From Flavobacteriales bacterium (GTDB lineage Bacteria > Bacteroidota > Bacteroidia > Flavobacteriales_F > PHOS-HE28): a stretch of 64,000 nucleotides of DNA. A program made the translations under genes and the position numbers. This document shows, one piece after another, positions 51,097 through 60,005 of this stretch. A model generated the notes under the pieces. That model saw only the letters and a program-made list of their open reading frames with translations, ran no database searches and had not been told where the DNA came from. Where the stretch lies: NCBI GenBank assembly GCA_016704485.1, contig JADJAA010000002.1:496001-560000 (forward strand). Reading direction: 5' to 3'. Numbering within the stretch: position 1 is the stretch's first letter; every line of letters starts with the position of its first letter.

Positions 51097-52064
51097 CCGT
51101 TCACCGTCACCGTGCTGCGCCAGGAGATGATCTGGTCCGCCAACTCATCACCGACACGGCCTTGTGCTTCCGCAGTAGCTGCACCGATATGTGGGCTAAG
51201 ACTCAGATCTTCTGACGAAAGGATCTCCGCACTTGGTGTTGGCTCATTCACGAAAACATCAATGGCAGCCGCACGAACGCGACCGTCGCTCAAGGCTTTG
51301 ATCAACGCCGTTTCATCTAAGCAGCCACCTCGTGCTGTATTAACGATCACAACACCGGGCTTTACCTTGCTAAGCTCTGCTTCACCCATCACCGGTTGTC
51401 CATCCTTTTGTGCTGGGACATGAATTGTGATCGCATCTGAATTCTTCAATAATTCATCGATCTCCACCAATTTCACTGGTACGCGGATGGATGTACCGCC
51501 AATATCCAGGTCGATAGCTTCAGCAGTTGCGGTATGATCCGCATAGATCACACGCATCCCGACCCCGATCGCATAGCGGGCTGTCCATTGTCCAATTCGT
51601 CCGAAACCGATCACGCCCAGCGTTTTTCCACGAAGTTCGCTACCTTTCTCGCATTCTTTTTTCAATTCCTTGAAACGTGAAGCACCTTCGTTCGGCATTG
51701 CGCGGTTTGCTTTGTGCAGGTTGCGCATCATGCCGAATAGATGGGCCATTACCAACTCTGCAACACTAATGCTCGATGATGCCGGTGTGTTGATCACGGT
51801 CAGTCCCTTGCTGCGCGCATAGGCCACATCGATATTGTCCATGCCTACGCCACCTCGGCCGATCAACTTCAAGTTCGGGCATGCGTCAATGAGGTCCTGT
51901 CGCACTTTGGTAGCACTGCGCACAAGCAGCACATCCACTTTTTCCTTGTTCAAATAGGCCTGCAATCGGTCCTGTGGAACGTGATCCGTTGTCACCTTGA
52001 AACCCTCCTCTACCAAGCTCTCTTTTGCTTGGGCCGAAACTCCGTCGTTGGCGTGTACGCGCAT
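51093..52064 (-). CDS. serA: SerA, D-3-phosphoglycerate dehydrogenase
   Basis: First enzyme of serine synthesis, oxidising 3-phosphoglycerate with NAD. It has VLLVRSATKVRQDLIDACPN, GRGGVGMDNIDVAYARSKG, the Rossmann motif LGVIGFGRIGQWTARYA near 150-166, VNTARGGCLDETALI and PHIGAATAEAQGRVG with the catalytic His. At 323 residues it is the short form with no C-terminal ACT domain, so serine feedback through that domain is not expected. It follows serC by 2 bases. Confidence 0.93.
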   Translation of the reverse strand: MRVHANDGVSAQAKESLVEEGFKVTTDHVPQDRLQAYLNKEKVDVLLVRSATKVRQDLIDACPNLKLIGRGGVGMDNIDVAYARSKGLTVINTPASSSISVAELVMAHLFGMMRNLHKANRAMPNEGASRFKELKKECEKGSELRGKTLGVIGFGRIGQWTARYAIGVGMRVIYADHTATAEAIDLDIGGTSIRVPVKLVEIDELLKNSDAITIHVPAQKDGQPVMGEAELSKVKPGVVIVNTARGGCLDETALIKALSDGRVRAAAIDVFVNEPTPSAEILSSEDLSLSPHIGAATAEAQGRVGDELADQIISWRSTVTVNG

Positions 52065-52066
52065 AA

Positions 52067-53155
52067 TTATCCGTTCTTTTTAGCAAATTCCTCCATTACA
52101 TCAACAAGCACTTGCACGCTTTCCAAGGGGAGCGCGTTGTACATGCTTGCACGGTATCCGCCCACGCTGCGGTGGCCGCGAATACCACTGATCCCTGCTT
52201 CTTTCCACAGTGCATCGAATGCTGGTTCCAACGCAGGGTCGTTCATTACGAACGTAGGGTTCATGTTCGATCGATCCTCAACAGCCGTTGTGCCTTTGAA
52301 AAGTGGCAATTTGTCGATGGCCGAGTACAGTAGCGAAGCTTTCGCATCATTGCGTTTCTCAGCGGCAGCAACACCACCATTCGCCTTCATCCACTCCAAG
52401 TTCAGCATACTCACATACACCGCATAAACTGGAGGCGTGTTGTACATGCTGTCCTTCTTCGCGTGGTTATTGAAATCCAGCATTGGGCTTATGGTCCTGC
52501 CCGTCTTACCTGCTTTATCTGGATCAAATAGATACATGGTTGCTCCTGCAGGTCCCATGTTCTTCTGTGCTCCGGCATAGATCATGGCGAAGTCCGCGAC
52601 ATTCACTGCGCGACTGAAAATATCGCTGCTCATGTCGCATACCACTGGAACCGGGCTTTTCGGCATTGCCTTGTACTGCGTACCGAAGATGGTATTGTTG
52701 GTGGTGAAGTGGAAATAATCCGCATCGGAAGGGATCGTAAACCCTTTTGGGATATAGCTGAAGTTCTTGTCCTCGCTGGTTGCAACCACTTCCACGTTTC
52801 CATGGAGTTTGGCCTCTGTCACGGCACGTCCGGCCCATTCCCCGGTGTTAACGTACGCCGCCTTACCATTCGGTTTCAGGTAATTGAAAGGCACCATGTG
52901 GAAACCCATGCTAGCGCCACCACCGAGGAAGATCACTTCATAATTGTCCGGAGCTCCTAACAACTCCTTAACCAGCGATCGTGCACTGGCCATGATCGCC
53001 TCGAACGGTTTGCTACGGTGACTGATCTCCAGGATGCTAAGTCCGCTCCCATCAAGATCCAACACCGCCGCTGCGGCTTTCTCGAACACTTCGCGTGGCA
53101 GAATGCAAGGGCCAGCGCTGAAATTATGGACTTTCTTCACGGTTGCAGTAGGCAT
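52067..53155 (-). CDS. serC: SerC, phosphoserine aminotransferase
   Basis: PLP enzyme converting phosphohydroxypyruvate to phosphoserine. The N-terminus has VHNFSAGPCILPREVFEKAA. It continues with ISHRSKPFEAIMA, VIFLGGGASMGFHMVPFN, the PLP lysine region IYAGAQKNMGPAG near 205, and the C-terminal GHRSVGGYRASMYNALPLE. The 362-residue length is normal. It heads the serC-serA-DUF1015-yggS run, with a promoter at 53187-53219. Confidence 0.95.
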   Translation of the reverse strand: MPTATVKKVHNFSAGPCILPREVFEKAAAAVLDLDGSGLSILEISHRSKPFEAIMASARSLVKELLGAPDNYEVIFLGGGASMGFHMVPFNYLKPNGKAAYVNTGEWAGRAVTEAKLHGNVEVVATSEDKNFSYIPKGFTIPSDADYFHFTTNNTIFGTQYKAMPKSPVPVVCDMSSDIFSRAVNVADFAMIYAGAQKNMGPAGATMYLFDPDKAGKTGRTISPMLDFNNHAKKDSMYNTPPVYAVYVSMLNLEWMKANGGVAAAEKRNDAKASLLYSAIDKLPLFKGTTAVEDRSNMNPTFVMNDPALEPAFDALWKEAGISGIRGHRSVGGYRASMYNALPLESVQVLVDVMEEFAKKNG

Positions 53156-53186
53156 GGGATGAACGATTTCTTGTTAAAAAACGGCG

Positions 53187-53219
53187 CAAAGGTAGGTCGG
53201 GCGGGAGGGGATGGACAAA
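53187..53219 (-). promoter_or_regulatory. serC promoter, -33 and -7 elements
   Basis: Minus strand TTTG (53216-53219) and TACCTTTG (53187-53194) separated by 21 bases, close to the Bacteroidota consensus. It leaves a leader of roughly 30 bases before the serC ATG. Confidence 0.6.
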
Positions 53220-53279
53220 CGCGAAGTTTAGATGGGAACAGATGAACGTTCAAAAACGCCTTGACCTTCGTGAGCCAAC

Positions 53280-54134
53280 CTACGGCTTCACTCCACGCTG
53301 CGGAGCATTGAAGATCTTCAAATTGGCCTTCGGATCCTTGGCATCAATATCCGCTTCATACCACCATCCACCTTTGTACCAGAAGAACGCATCCTGTGTC
53401 ATATCAGGACCATAGAATGCGGGTTGGCCTACCATATCAGGTTTAGAAGGCGAAAGGTGATCCAAAAGGATCGCTTCCATTTCGGGCATATAGCGCAGGC
53501 TCATGGTGCTTTGCGCGGAGAACGCATAGATCTTACGCACTTGTTTCAATTTGCCTTTCCCGAAGAACGGTGCACCGAAATGAGGTTTCCCATTCCTGAA
53601 ACTGAGCACTTCGATGACCTTGCGGGTCTCGGCCTTGCTGTAGCCTTTCCAACCCAGAAGTGTGTAGAACGTGGTACCTCCTTTAATTACTGGGATGACC
53701 TGGTAGTACAAGGCGCCATACCATTTGTCCGGTCCAAGCTCACGCAGTTCGGGAGAGGGTGTTCCCTTCGTCCAATCGTGTAACTCGAAGAGCTGTTGTT
53801 TCTTCCCTGCATTCACAAGTAGAAATCCTTCATACAGATGCGTTCCATCCTCATGCGGAACATTCCATGTAAAGAGCCGGAAGGCATTATCAGGAGCATC
53901 GACGCGGCTCATAGGCAGGCTGTCATAATTACGCCCGAAAGATTCGTCGTTATCGAGCAGAGCGCGCATATCCGCTTTCAACACGGTATTCAGGCTATCG
54001 CGCAGCACATCCGTATCAGCGAGCGACAGGGCCTTGAGTGATCCAATGGCCCGTGTTTTCAGCTCCGGTTGTGCGGTAGCGGAAGAAGCAACGAGTGCTA
54101 TCAAGCACATGATAACGATCGACCTATGCATCAT
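53280..54134 (-). CDS. Exported protein of unknown function
   Basis: Signal peptide (SIVIMCLIALVASSATAQ), then about 260 residues rich in aromatic residues and beta-strand patterns: FRLFTWNVPHEDGTHLYEGF, ALYYQVIPVIKGGTTFYTLLG, VEVLSFRNGKPHFGAPFFG-like segment near 195, RYMPEMEAILLDHLSPS and FFWYKGGWWYEADID. I have seen similar Bacteroidota hypothetical proteins but cannot name a family. The ATG at 54134 starts the signal; a second ATG directly follows. It is monocistronic, with 145 bases to serC and no clear terminator seen. Confidence 0.78.
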   Translation of the reverse strand: MMHRSIVIMCLIALVASSATAQPELKTRAIGSLKALSLADTDVLRDSLNTVLKADMRALLDNDESFGRNYDSLPMSRVDAPDNAFRLFTWNVPHEDGTHLYEGFLLVNAGKKQQLFELHDWTKGTPSPELRELGPDKWYGALYYQVIPVIKGGTTFYTLLGWKGYSKAETRKVIEVLSFRNGKPHFGAPFFGKGKLKQVRKIYAFSAQSTMSLRYMPEMEAILLDHLSPSKPDMVGQPAFYGPDMTQDAFFWYKGGWWYEADIDAKDPKANLKIFNAPQRGVKP

Positions 54135-54308
54135 CAGAGCACGAACGTACCGATCGTATGCCAAAGTGTGTAGCATGTTTTTGGGAAATTGTTCACGAAC
54201 TCGAAGTGATCAACACGGATCGCGCATCAAACGTAAAGCTTCACTTACGTTGCCATGGATCAATCCCCAGCAATTATCTAGTGGCAATGATCAAAAAGCG
54301 CTCAGCAC

Positions 54309-54656
54309 TTAAAGGTGCATGAACTCCTTCTTGGCCAGCAATAATTCCTTGGATTCGCGGTGGTCCGGATCGTCAACACAACAATCAACAGGGCAGACCG
54401 CAGCGCACTGGGGCTCGTCATGGAAGCCAGTACACTCCGTGCATTTATCAGGAACGATGTAATAAACGTCCATGGCCACCGGTGTATTCACAGCGTCGGC
54501 ATCATAAGCGTTACCGGTAGGCAGTACCTGCGGCCCATGCAAGGAGGTTCCGTCGGTCAATCGCCATTCAGCACCACCTTCGTAGATGGCATTGTTCGGA
54601 CATTCTGGTTCACACGCACCACAATTGATGCATTCTTCGGTTATGATGATCGCCAT
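54309..54656 (-). CDS. 4Fe-4S dicluster ferredoxin
   Basis: A 115-residue ferredoxin with two clusters. The first motif is CINCGACEPECPN near 9-21. The second is CTECTGFHDEPQCAAVCPVD, with longer Cys spacing and an insertion between clusters that is typical of the YfhL/FdxN type. It serves as a low-potential electron carrier, possibly for the acyl-CoA reductase encoded divergently. The ATG at 54656 (AIIITEECINCG) is chosen because ferredoxins start there; a -7 element at 54739-54746 gives a leader near 80 bases. Confidence 0.92.
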   Translation of the reverse strand: MAIIITEECINCGACEPECPNNAIYEGGAEWRLTDGTSLHGPQVLPTGNAYDADAVNTPVAMDVYYIVPDKCTECTGFHDEPQCAAVCPVDCCVDDPDHRESKELLLAKKEFMHL

Positions 54657-54738
54657 GGCGAGAGCGTCTACTTTTGCTGGCCTGTTCCGTAAAGTGGAAA
54701 GGAATACTGCACAAGGCATGAACCCTAACAAGCGGGCG

Positions 54739-54746
54739 CAAAGATA
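54739..54746 (-). promoter_or_regulatory. -7 element of the ferredoxin promoter
   Basis: Minus strand TATCTTTG, perfect TAnnTTTG, followed by CGCCC. It lies in the short divergent gap before the acyl-CoA reductase gene. Confidence 0.55.
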
Positions 54747-54749
54747 AGC

Positions 54750-55841
54750 ATGCGTGAAATGGATAAGAAATTGAAGGTGGTGGTTATGCCTTTGGAGGCT
54801 AGGGTAGCGGCGTTAGCCCAATTGGGCCAAGTAATGCGGGCAGTGGGAGGGCGTAGAACCTGGCAGGATCATGCTTTAGGATTGAATAAGGAGGAATATG
54901 CTCAATTGGAGGAGCTGGTCCAACGAGCGCAGAGCGTGAATGGCTGGGCCACGGAAGAGAATGTACGGCATGCCATGAAGGCTTGGGGTGCGACGCTTTC
55001 GGCAGAAGCGATCAACAATTGGGTGGCAGCCTATCCCGCACTTTCCAAAGCAGGTGATAAAGCAGTCACGGTCGGTCTGATATTGGCGGGAAATATTCCG
55101 CTGGTAGGCTTACATGATGTGATCTGTGTATGGCTCAGCGGCCACAGGGCGACAGTGAAATGTTCGTCACAAGACCCGGAACTGATCCCAGCCTTGATCA
55201 CGGTACTTGATCGCTTTGCGCCGGGAGCGGAGGATCAGATCACATTTACGGATGAGAAATGGGGCGCTGTGGATGCGATGATCGCTACCGGCTCCAACAA
55301 TAGCGCGCGGTATTTCGAGTACTATTTCGGTCATTTACCGAACGTTGTCCGAAAGAGCAGGGTAAGTGTCGCCATACTGGATGGTACTGAAACAGAGGCC
55401 GATCTTGCGGCGTTAAGTGAAGACATTCTGCGGTACTTCGGTTTGGGTTGTAGAAATGTGTCGAAGCTTTATTTGCCGCAGGATTTTGTGCTGGATCGTT
55501 TGTTCGAAGCCTTTTTTCCATGGAGCGCCATCGCAAACAACAACAAGTACGCGAACAACTATGATTACACGCGGGCGATCTGGTTATTGGATAAAGTTGA
55601 ATTTCTCGACAATGGATTCCTTTTGTTGAAGGAGGATGAAGCGATCACAAGCCCTGTGGGAACGGTATTCTACGAGCGGTACAGCGATCGAGCGGACGTT
55701 GAAAAGAAGATCGCGGAGAATGCTGATCGGATCCAATGTGTGGTAGGGAAGAAGCACTTGAGCTTCGGTGCCACGCAACAACCCGGCCTCTCGGACTATG
55801 CCGATGGCGTGGATACGATGAAGTTCCTGTTGGAGTTGTAA
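54750..55841 (+). CDS. Acyl-CoA reductase (LuxC-like)
   Basis: A 363-residue protein of the LuxC/aldehyde dehydrogenase-related family. It has VTVGLILAGNIPLVGLHDVICVWLSGHRATVKCSS, cited as residues about 106-140 with the conserved AGNIPLVG core, MIATGSNNSARYFEYYFG, the catalytic Cys region GLGCRNVSKLYLP near 233, and GTVFYERYSD. It reduces an acyl-CoA to an aldehyde with NADPH. Pairing with a divergent ferredoxin gene is conserved in flavobacteria to my knowledge. The start at 54750 is only 3 bases from the ferredoxin -7 element. Confidence 0.87.
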   Translation: MREMDKKLKVVVMPLEARVAALAQLGQVMRAVGGRRTWQDHALGLNKEEYAQLEELVQRAQSVNGWATEENVRHAMKAWGATLSAEAINNWVAAYPALSKAGDKAVTVGLILAGNIPLVGLHDVICVWLSGHRATVKCSSQDPELIPALITVLDRFAPGAEDQITFTDEKWGAVDAMIATGSNNSARYFEYYFGHLPNVVRKSRVSVAILDGTETEADLAALSEDILRYFGLGCRNVSKLYLPQDFVLDRLFEAFFPWSAIANNNKYANNYDYTRAIWLLDKVEFLDNGFLLLKEDEAITSPVGTVFYERYSDRADVEKKIAENADRIQCVVGKKHLSFGATQQPGLSDYADGVDTMKFLLEL

Positions 55842-55848
55842 AAGTCCG

Positions 55849-57354
55849 TTACGGGCAATACTCAAAACAACCGAGGTCGAAACCGCTTCCTGTGCCGCAA
55901 TACCGCGAGTTCCCGTCGAGATCAGTGAGCGCATCCGGTGATGGTGCATCGGACTTGTCCCGTGCGTTGGAATTTTCGCCAAGGTGGAAGTCACGATCAC
56001 CCGTACTGACGAACCCCGGCGATTGATTCTGCCAATAATTCGGGCCGAACTCAGGCCCTGTTGCTTGGGTGGTCCGTATCATCATGCGTTCAATTGAACC
56101 ACTCGGTAACGCGGTCTGGTCCAATTCGAACTGGAATTCATTCTCATTGGCACCGTAAATAATGCCGTTGGTAAGGCTGAATCCGGTGATTTGCCCTAGC
56201 TGGATGGCTCCAGTAAGATCCCGATACCCGTTGGTGATGTAAAATGCAGGAGTTTGGCGGATCTCGTAGTCCCAATAATTGGCAACGGTGGTATGATCGA
56301 AAAAATACTCGCCGCCACCGGTCAACGCTATGCTGTATTGGCCGCAATCGCCGACCAGCAGATCAGTGCTCGTGATCTTATAGTTACGGCTCAATATCCC
56401 AGCTGCACTACAGTTGCGTATCCGTACTTTGTTCAGGATCAATCGCGCTTCGCTCGTTGGTAGATCCGGATAGAGCGGGAACGGTTCACATTGGATGCCG
56501 ATCAGTGCGTTCTTGATCGATACGTACTCGAATTTGTTGTCCATCCCACTGGGACCTTCGTTGATCCAGATCCGATCCCATTGACCCGGTAATTCAGCGA
56601 ATTGTTCCTCACGGCGGTCACCTTGGAATGTGATCGGGTTCTGTAAGGTTCCATTCGCGGTGATCTGTCCACCGCGATACACCCACAGTCCGGCACCGCC
56701 ATGCACGTATATGCGCGCACCAGCTTCAATGGTAAGCGAATTACACGAATCGACAACGCCATAATTCAAGAGAACGATCGGCTTTTCAGCAGTCCAGATC
56801 ACATTCTGTCCGCATATCTGCACTCCGTTCTGATCATAACCACCGGCGATGTACGAGAATTGCGGAAAATCTTGTATGCTCTGCACAGGAGCGTTCGGGT
56901 TCGGGTAAAAAAGGGCGTCCTGACCCCAGGCCATCAACCGCACTTCCTGCTCAGTGCCATTGGTATTGAACAGGATCCGGTCCTCAATGATGAACGGGGT
57001 ATTCACACCGCCCGGACCAAGCGTAGCTTCAACAAAAACATAGAGGCTGTCGCCACCGAGCACTTCCACTTCCGTGAATGCGGTACCGGTAGCACCATCA
57101 ACGTTGATCCGATAATCCGAGGCTGATCCACCTTCAAGAGCAACATTGATCCGCACGGCATTGGCATTTGGGTTACGCGCTGTAAAGCGCTTGGTAACCG
57201 TGCCGACCGTTGTGAAGACGGTATCGAACAATACTGTATCCTGGCTGAATTCCAGACGGATCCCACTGTCATCGGTGAAGCGTTCGTTCTTGCGACACGC
57301 GAACAGCATGGTCGCCGTGACGGTAAGGAGAATGAATGTGCGGAGCGTTTTCAA
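55849..57354 (-). CDS. Exported beta-helix lipoprotein of unknown function
   Basis: A 501-residue lipoprotein: signal KTLRTFILLTVTATMLFAC with the lipobox Cys at residue 20. A beta-sandwich region follows (LEFSQDTVLFDTVFTTVGTV, near 32-51), then a right-handed beta-helix (SLTIEAGARIYVHGGAGLWVY, NPITFQGDRREE, KFEYVSIKNALIGI). The end, GNSRYCGTGSGFDLGCFEYCP, lies near 480-501 and resembles the pectate-lyase-like Bacteroidota proteins that lack known activity. The first codon is TTG at 57354; CATCTTTG, 5 bases upstream, supports it. Confidence 0.82.
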   Translation of the reverse strand: MKTLRTFILLTVTATMLFACRKNERFTDDSGIRLEFSQDTVLFDTVFTTVGTVTKRFTARNPNANAVRINVALEGGSASDYRINVDGATGTAFTEVEVLGGDSLYVFVEATLGPGGVNTPFIIEDRILFNTNGTEQEVRLMAWGQDALFYPNPNAPVQSIQDFPQFSYIAGGYDQNGVQICGQNVIWTAEKPIVLLNYGVVDSCNSLTIEAGARIYVHGGAGLWVYRGGQITANGTLQNPITFQGDRREEQFAELPGQWDRIWINEGPSGMDNKFEYVSIKNALIGIQCEPFPLYPDLPTSEARLILNKVRIRNCSAAGILSRNYKITSTDLLVGDCGQYSIALTGGGEYFFDHTTVANYWDYEIRQTPAFYITNGYRDLTGAIQLGQITGFSLTNGIIYGANENEFQFELDQTALPSGSIERMMIRTTQATGPEFGPNYWQNQSPGFVSTGDRDFHLGENSNARDKSDAPSPDALTDLDGNSRYCGTGSGFDLGCFEYCP

Positions 57355-57359
57355 GGCGG

Positions 57360-57367
57360 CAAAGATG
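57360..57367 (-). promoter_or_regulatory. Probable -7 element, leaderless TTG start
   Basis: Minus strand CATCTTTG has one mismatch to TAnnTTTG and ends 5 bases before the TTG at 57354, the only start giving a full signal peptide. Confidence 0.45.
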
Positions 57368-57539
57368 GTTCGATCAGGGATAACTACGATAGGAACAGGA
57401 TGTAATGATAGAGACTAGTGATCTGATAGTCCTATCGGACGATGCGATACTACTACGCATGTAACTGCCGATCATTGCGTTCAAGCCTACACTTCACTTA
57501 CCTTTCGACCATTCCTGCCGGAATTCGACAACGTTCCGC

Positions 57540-57569
57540 TTGCGGGGAACAAAAAGGGTAGTACATTTG
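57540..57569 (+). promoter_or_regulatory. L31 gene promoter with ideal -33/-7 spacing
   Basis: TTG (57540-57542), exactly 19 bases, then TACATTTG (57562-57569). This is the full Bacteroidota consensus TTG-N19-TAnnTTTG. Transcription should start near 57574, giving a leader of about 18 bases before the ATG at 57592. Confidence 0.75.
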
Positions 57570-57591
57570 CCGCCCCAACGCAAGAATTCCA

Positions 57592-57876
57592 ATGAAAGCG
57601 GACATCCATCCAAACAATTACCGTGTCGTCGTGTTCAAAGACATGTCCAACGACCACATGTTCCTCGGCAAAAGCTGCGCGAACACTAAAGAAACCATCA
57701 CTTACGATGATGGTAACGAGTATCCGGTCATAAAGCTGGATATCAGCAATACCTCACACCCGTTCTACACCGGTAAGATGATGTTGATCGATACAGCTGG
57801 TCGCGTGGATAAGTTCAAGAAGCGCTTTGCCAAGCACCAAGCAAAGAAGGAAGAAAGTGCTGATAGCGCTGAGTGA
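57592..57876 (+). CDS. rpmE2: 50S ribosomal protein L31, type B (zinc-free)
   Basis: A 94-residue type B L31. It begins KADIHPNNYRVVVFKD and includes SNDHMFLGKSCANTKETI, YPVIKLDISNTSHPFYTGK and KFKKRFAKHQAKK. The CxxC zinc pairs of the type A protein are absent, and a single Cys (SCANT) remains. In other bacteria the zinc-free form replaces the zinc form under zinc limitation, but in many Bacteroidota it is the only L31. A strong consensus promoter and terminator frame the gene, so it is monocistronic. Confidence 0.95.
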   Translation: MKADIHPNNYRVVVFKDMSNDHMFLGKSCANTKETITYDDGNEYPVIKLDISNTSHPFYTGKMMLIDTAGRVDKFKKRFAKHQAKKEESADSAE

Positions 57877-57897
57877 CCTTCGAATTGAAATGAATTC

Positions 57898-57930
57898 AAA
57901 GCCCTTCCGGAATCGGAAGGGCTTTTTTTA
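57898..57930 (+). terminator. Intrinsic terminator of the L31 gene
   Basis: AAAGCCCTTCCG (57898-57909) and CGGAAGGGCTTT (57914-57925) pair perfectly with a 4-base loop, followed by a run of T. Confidence 0.9.
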
Positions 57931-58130
57931 TGTATACAATTTTGGGTTTAAGGATATTAGCCAGCCTTGATGCAAGTATCTTCCTGAGAGGTGGCCTAAC
58001 AAATCCCGAAAGGAGGCCTCAGCTCTGGCAAAGGCGTAAAGTGTGAATTTAACTATAGGTAATTAAATTGATGCAGATCAAAAGATTATACGTACTGAAA
58101 TTGATGATGGTCTAATGATGAAGTGCTCGG

Positions 58131-58739
58131 TCAGCTCACCTTGTGGGCATCATTCTTAGCCAATCCTTCATGGATCATTTCTAAGGCCTTGGCCATCCGA
58201 CGTTTACGCGATTCTTCCTGCTTGGCGTCATTTATCCATTCTACATACTCCTTTTTGTGGGAATATGAGAATTTATTCCAGTTCTTCCACGCTTCTTCAT
58301 GGGTCTCAAGGCATTGTTGGAACTCAGCAGGGATCTCAAGTGCTTTTCGAGTAGGTTTGGCATCCCCAAGCTTAACCCCGCTTTGATTCAGTTTTACCGC
58401 TTGCGAGACAAGATCAACGAAAGCCTTTTCATCTATAACATCCGCTTCCTTCAATTTATAACCGCGCATTCCTTTGGCCTCGGTCTTGCTATCCGATGCA
58501 AAAAGTTTCTTGGTGTCCTTGATCAAAGCGCCTTTATGGAACCAAACTGCAACATGGTTCTTGAAAGCCGCAAAGCCGATCATAACTCCATCATGATCGA
58601 AGTGTGGTGAATTCCATTTCCACGTTTCTTCCACTTCCTCATCCGTAGAGTGTACCAACTGTCTTAACCGCACCAACAGCTTACGCTGCCATTCCGGTAG
58701 TTCAGCGATATATAAATTGATCTGTTCTTGAGCGTGCAT
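58131..58739 (-). CDS. DUF1801 and YdeI (OmdA-like) domain protein
   Basis: A 202-residue soluble protein. The N-terminal half is DUF1801-like (INLYIAELPEWQRKLLVRLR, EETWKWNSPHFDHDG, FAAFKNHVAVWFHKGAL). The C-terminal part matches the YdeI/OmdA 'bacteriocin-protection' domain (LEIPAEFQQCLETHEEAWKNWN, YSHKKEYVEWINDAK, RMAKALEMIHEGL). Such fusions are common in Bacteroidota; their function is unknown despite the family name. A TAGTTTCG sequence upstream is a weak -7 candidate. Confidence 0.85.
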   Translation of the reverse strand: MHAQEQINLYIAELPEWQRKLLVRLRQLVHSTDEEVEETWKWNSPHFDHDGVMIGFAAFKNHVAVWFHKGALIKDTKKLFASDSKTEAKGMRGYKLKEADVIDEKAFVDLVSQAVKLNQSGVKLGDAKPTRKALEIPAEFQQCLETHEEAWKNWNKFSYSHKKEYVEWINDAKQEESRKRRMAKALEMIHEGLAKNDAHKVS

Positions 58740-58799
58740 GACAGGTCGCGATTTGGGAGGCCGAAACTAACATCAGTTCCCTGCTGGCCTAATACAAAG

Positions 58800-60005
58800 T
58801 TAACACCGTTCAATGATCGTAGCGTATCCTTGACCTACGCCAATGCACATGGTACAGAGGGCATAACGCTTGCCCGTGGCTTGGAGTTCCAAAGCTGCGG
58901 TCTGTAATAGTCGAGCACCGCTCATACCCAGCGGATGGCCTAGAGCAATTGCGCCACCATTGGGATTTATTCGAGGGTCATTGTCCGCAATACCTAATGC
59001 CCTTGTGCAACTAAGTGCCTGAGCGGCGAATGCTTCGTTCAATTCGATGATGTCCATCTGGTCGAGCGACAGACTGGCGCGCTTCAGGGCAAGTTTTGTG
59101 GAGTTTACCGGTCCAATACCCATGATCCTTGGTTCGACGCCTGCCACAGCACTTGTCACAATTCGGGCGATCGGCTTCAGTCCGTGGGTTTTCAAGGCTG
59201 CGTCACTCGCAACCAGAACAGCTGCAGCACCATCATTCAAACCACTGGAGTTTCCCGCGGTTACCGATCCATTTTTTCGGAATGTCGGCCTAAGCTTGGC
59301 CAAGATCTCTACCGTTGATCCAGGTTTGATGAACTCGTCCTGGTCAAAAACGAAGGGATCAGCTTTGCGCTGAGGGATCAGGACCGGCACGATCTCTTTG
59401 GAAAAGCGTCCAGAAAGTTGAGCTGCAGCAGCCTTCTTATGGCTCCATGCCGCGAACTTGTCCTGGTCTTCACGGCTGATCGTATTCTGGTCCAAGAGGT
59501 TCTCTGCCGTTTCGCCCATACCCTCCGTACCGAACTTCTCGGCCATCAGTGGGTTCACGAACCGCCACCCGAAACTGCTATCATACATCTGTGCATCGCG
59601 GCCGTAAGGCGTTGAGGTCTTACTGATCACCCACGGTCCGCGGGTCATATGTTCCATGCCTCCTGCAATGAAAAGGTCGCCTTGGTCTGCAGCAATGGCC
59701 CGTCCGGCATGTACAACGGCACTCATCCCACTCGCGCACAACCGGTTCACGGTTTCTCCAGGGACAGACACGGGCAAACCGGCTAAAAGCACGGCCATCC
59801 GCGCAACGTTCCGGTTATCCTCTCCGGCTTGGTTCGCGCAGCCCATTATCACATCATCCAATGCAGCAGGGTCCAATTTGGGGTTGCGCTCCATCAAGGC
59901 TCTCAACACATGTGCTGCTAGGTTATCCGCTCGCATTGGTGAAAGCGAGCCAGTGAAACTCCCGATCGGAGTGCGAATTGCGTCTACGATGTATGCAGCC
60001 TTCAT
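58800..60005 (-). CDS. Acetyl-CoA acyltransferase, PcaF/PaaJ-type thiolase
   Basis: A 401-residue degradative thiolase. The catalytic Cys90 is in NRLCASGMSA; the C-terminal GGAIALGHPLGMSGAR supplies the His and CTMCIGVGQG the second Cys. IVDAIRTPIGSFTGSLSPMRADNLAAH is typical of 3-oxoadipyl-CoA thiolases (residues about 6-32). With paaI overlapping by 4 bases and paaH/paaG-like genes 2.6 kb upstream, it probably completes the phenylacetate lower pathway, cleaving 3-oxoadipyl-CoA to succinyl-CoA and acetyl-CoA. General fatty-acid thiolysis is the alternative. Confidence 0.88.
   Translation of the reverse strand: MKAAYIVDAIRTPIGSFTGSLSPMRADNLAAHVLRALMERNPKLDPAALDDVIMGCANQAGEDNRNVARMAVLLAGLPVSVPGETVNRLCASGMSAVVHAGRAIAADQGDLFIAGGMEHMTRGPWVISKTSTPYGRDAQMYDSSFGWRFVNPLMAEKFGTEGMGETAENLLDQNTISREDQDKFAAWSHKKAAAAQLSGRFSKEIVPVLIPQRKADPFVFDQDEFIKPGSTVEILAKLRPTFRKNGSVTAGNSSGLNDGAAAVLVASDAALKTHGLKPIARIVTSAVAGVEPRIMGIGPVNSTKLALKRASLSLDQMDIIELNEAFAAQALSCTRALGIADNDPRINPNGGAIALGHPLGMSGARLLQTAALELQATGKRYALCTMCIGVGQGYATIIERC

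Noticed and set aside
57985..58025. Partial inverted repeat with GAGG...CCTC arms after the L31 gene
   Set aside because: The arms match only imperfectly and lie beyond a strong terminator; no support for a gene or regulatory RNA.
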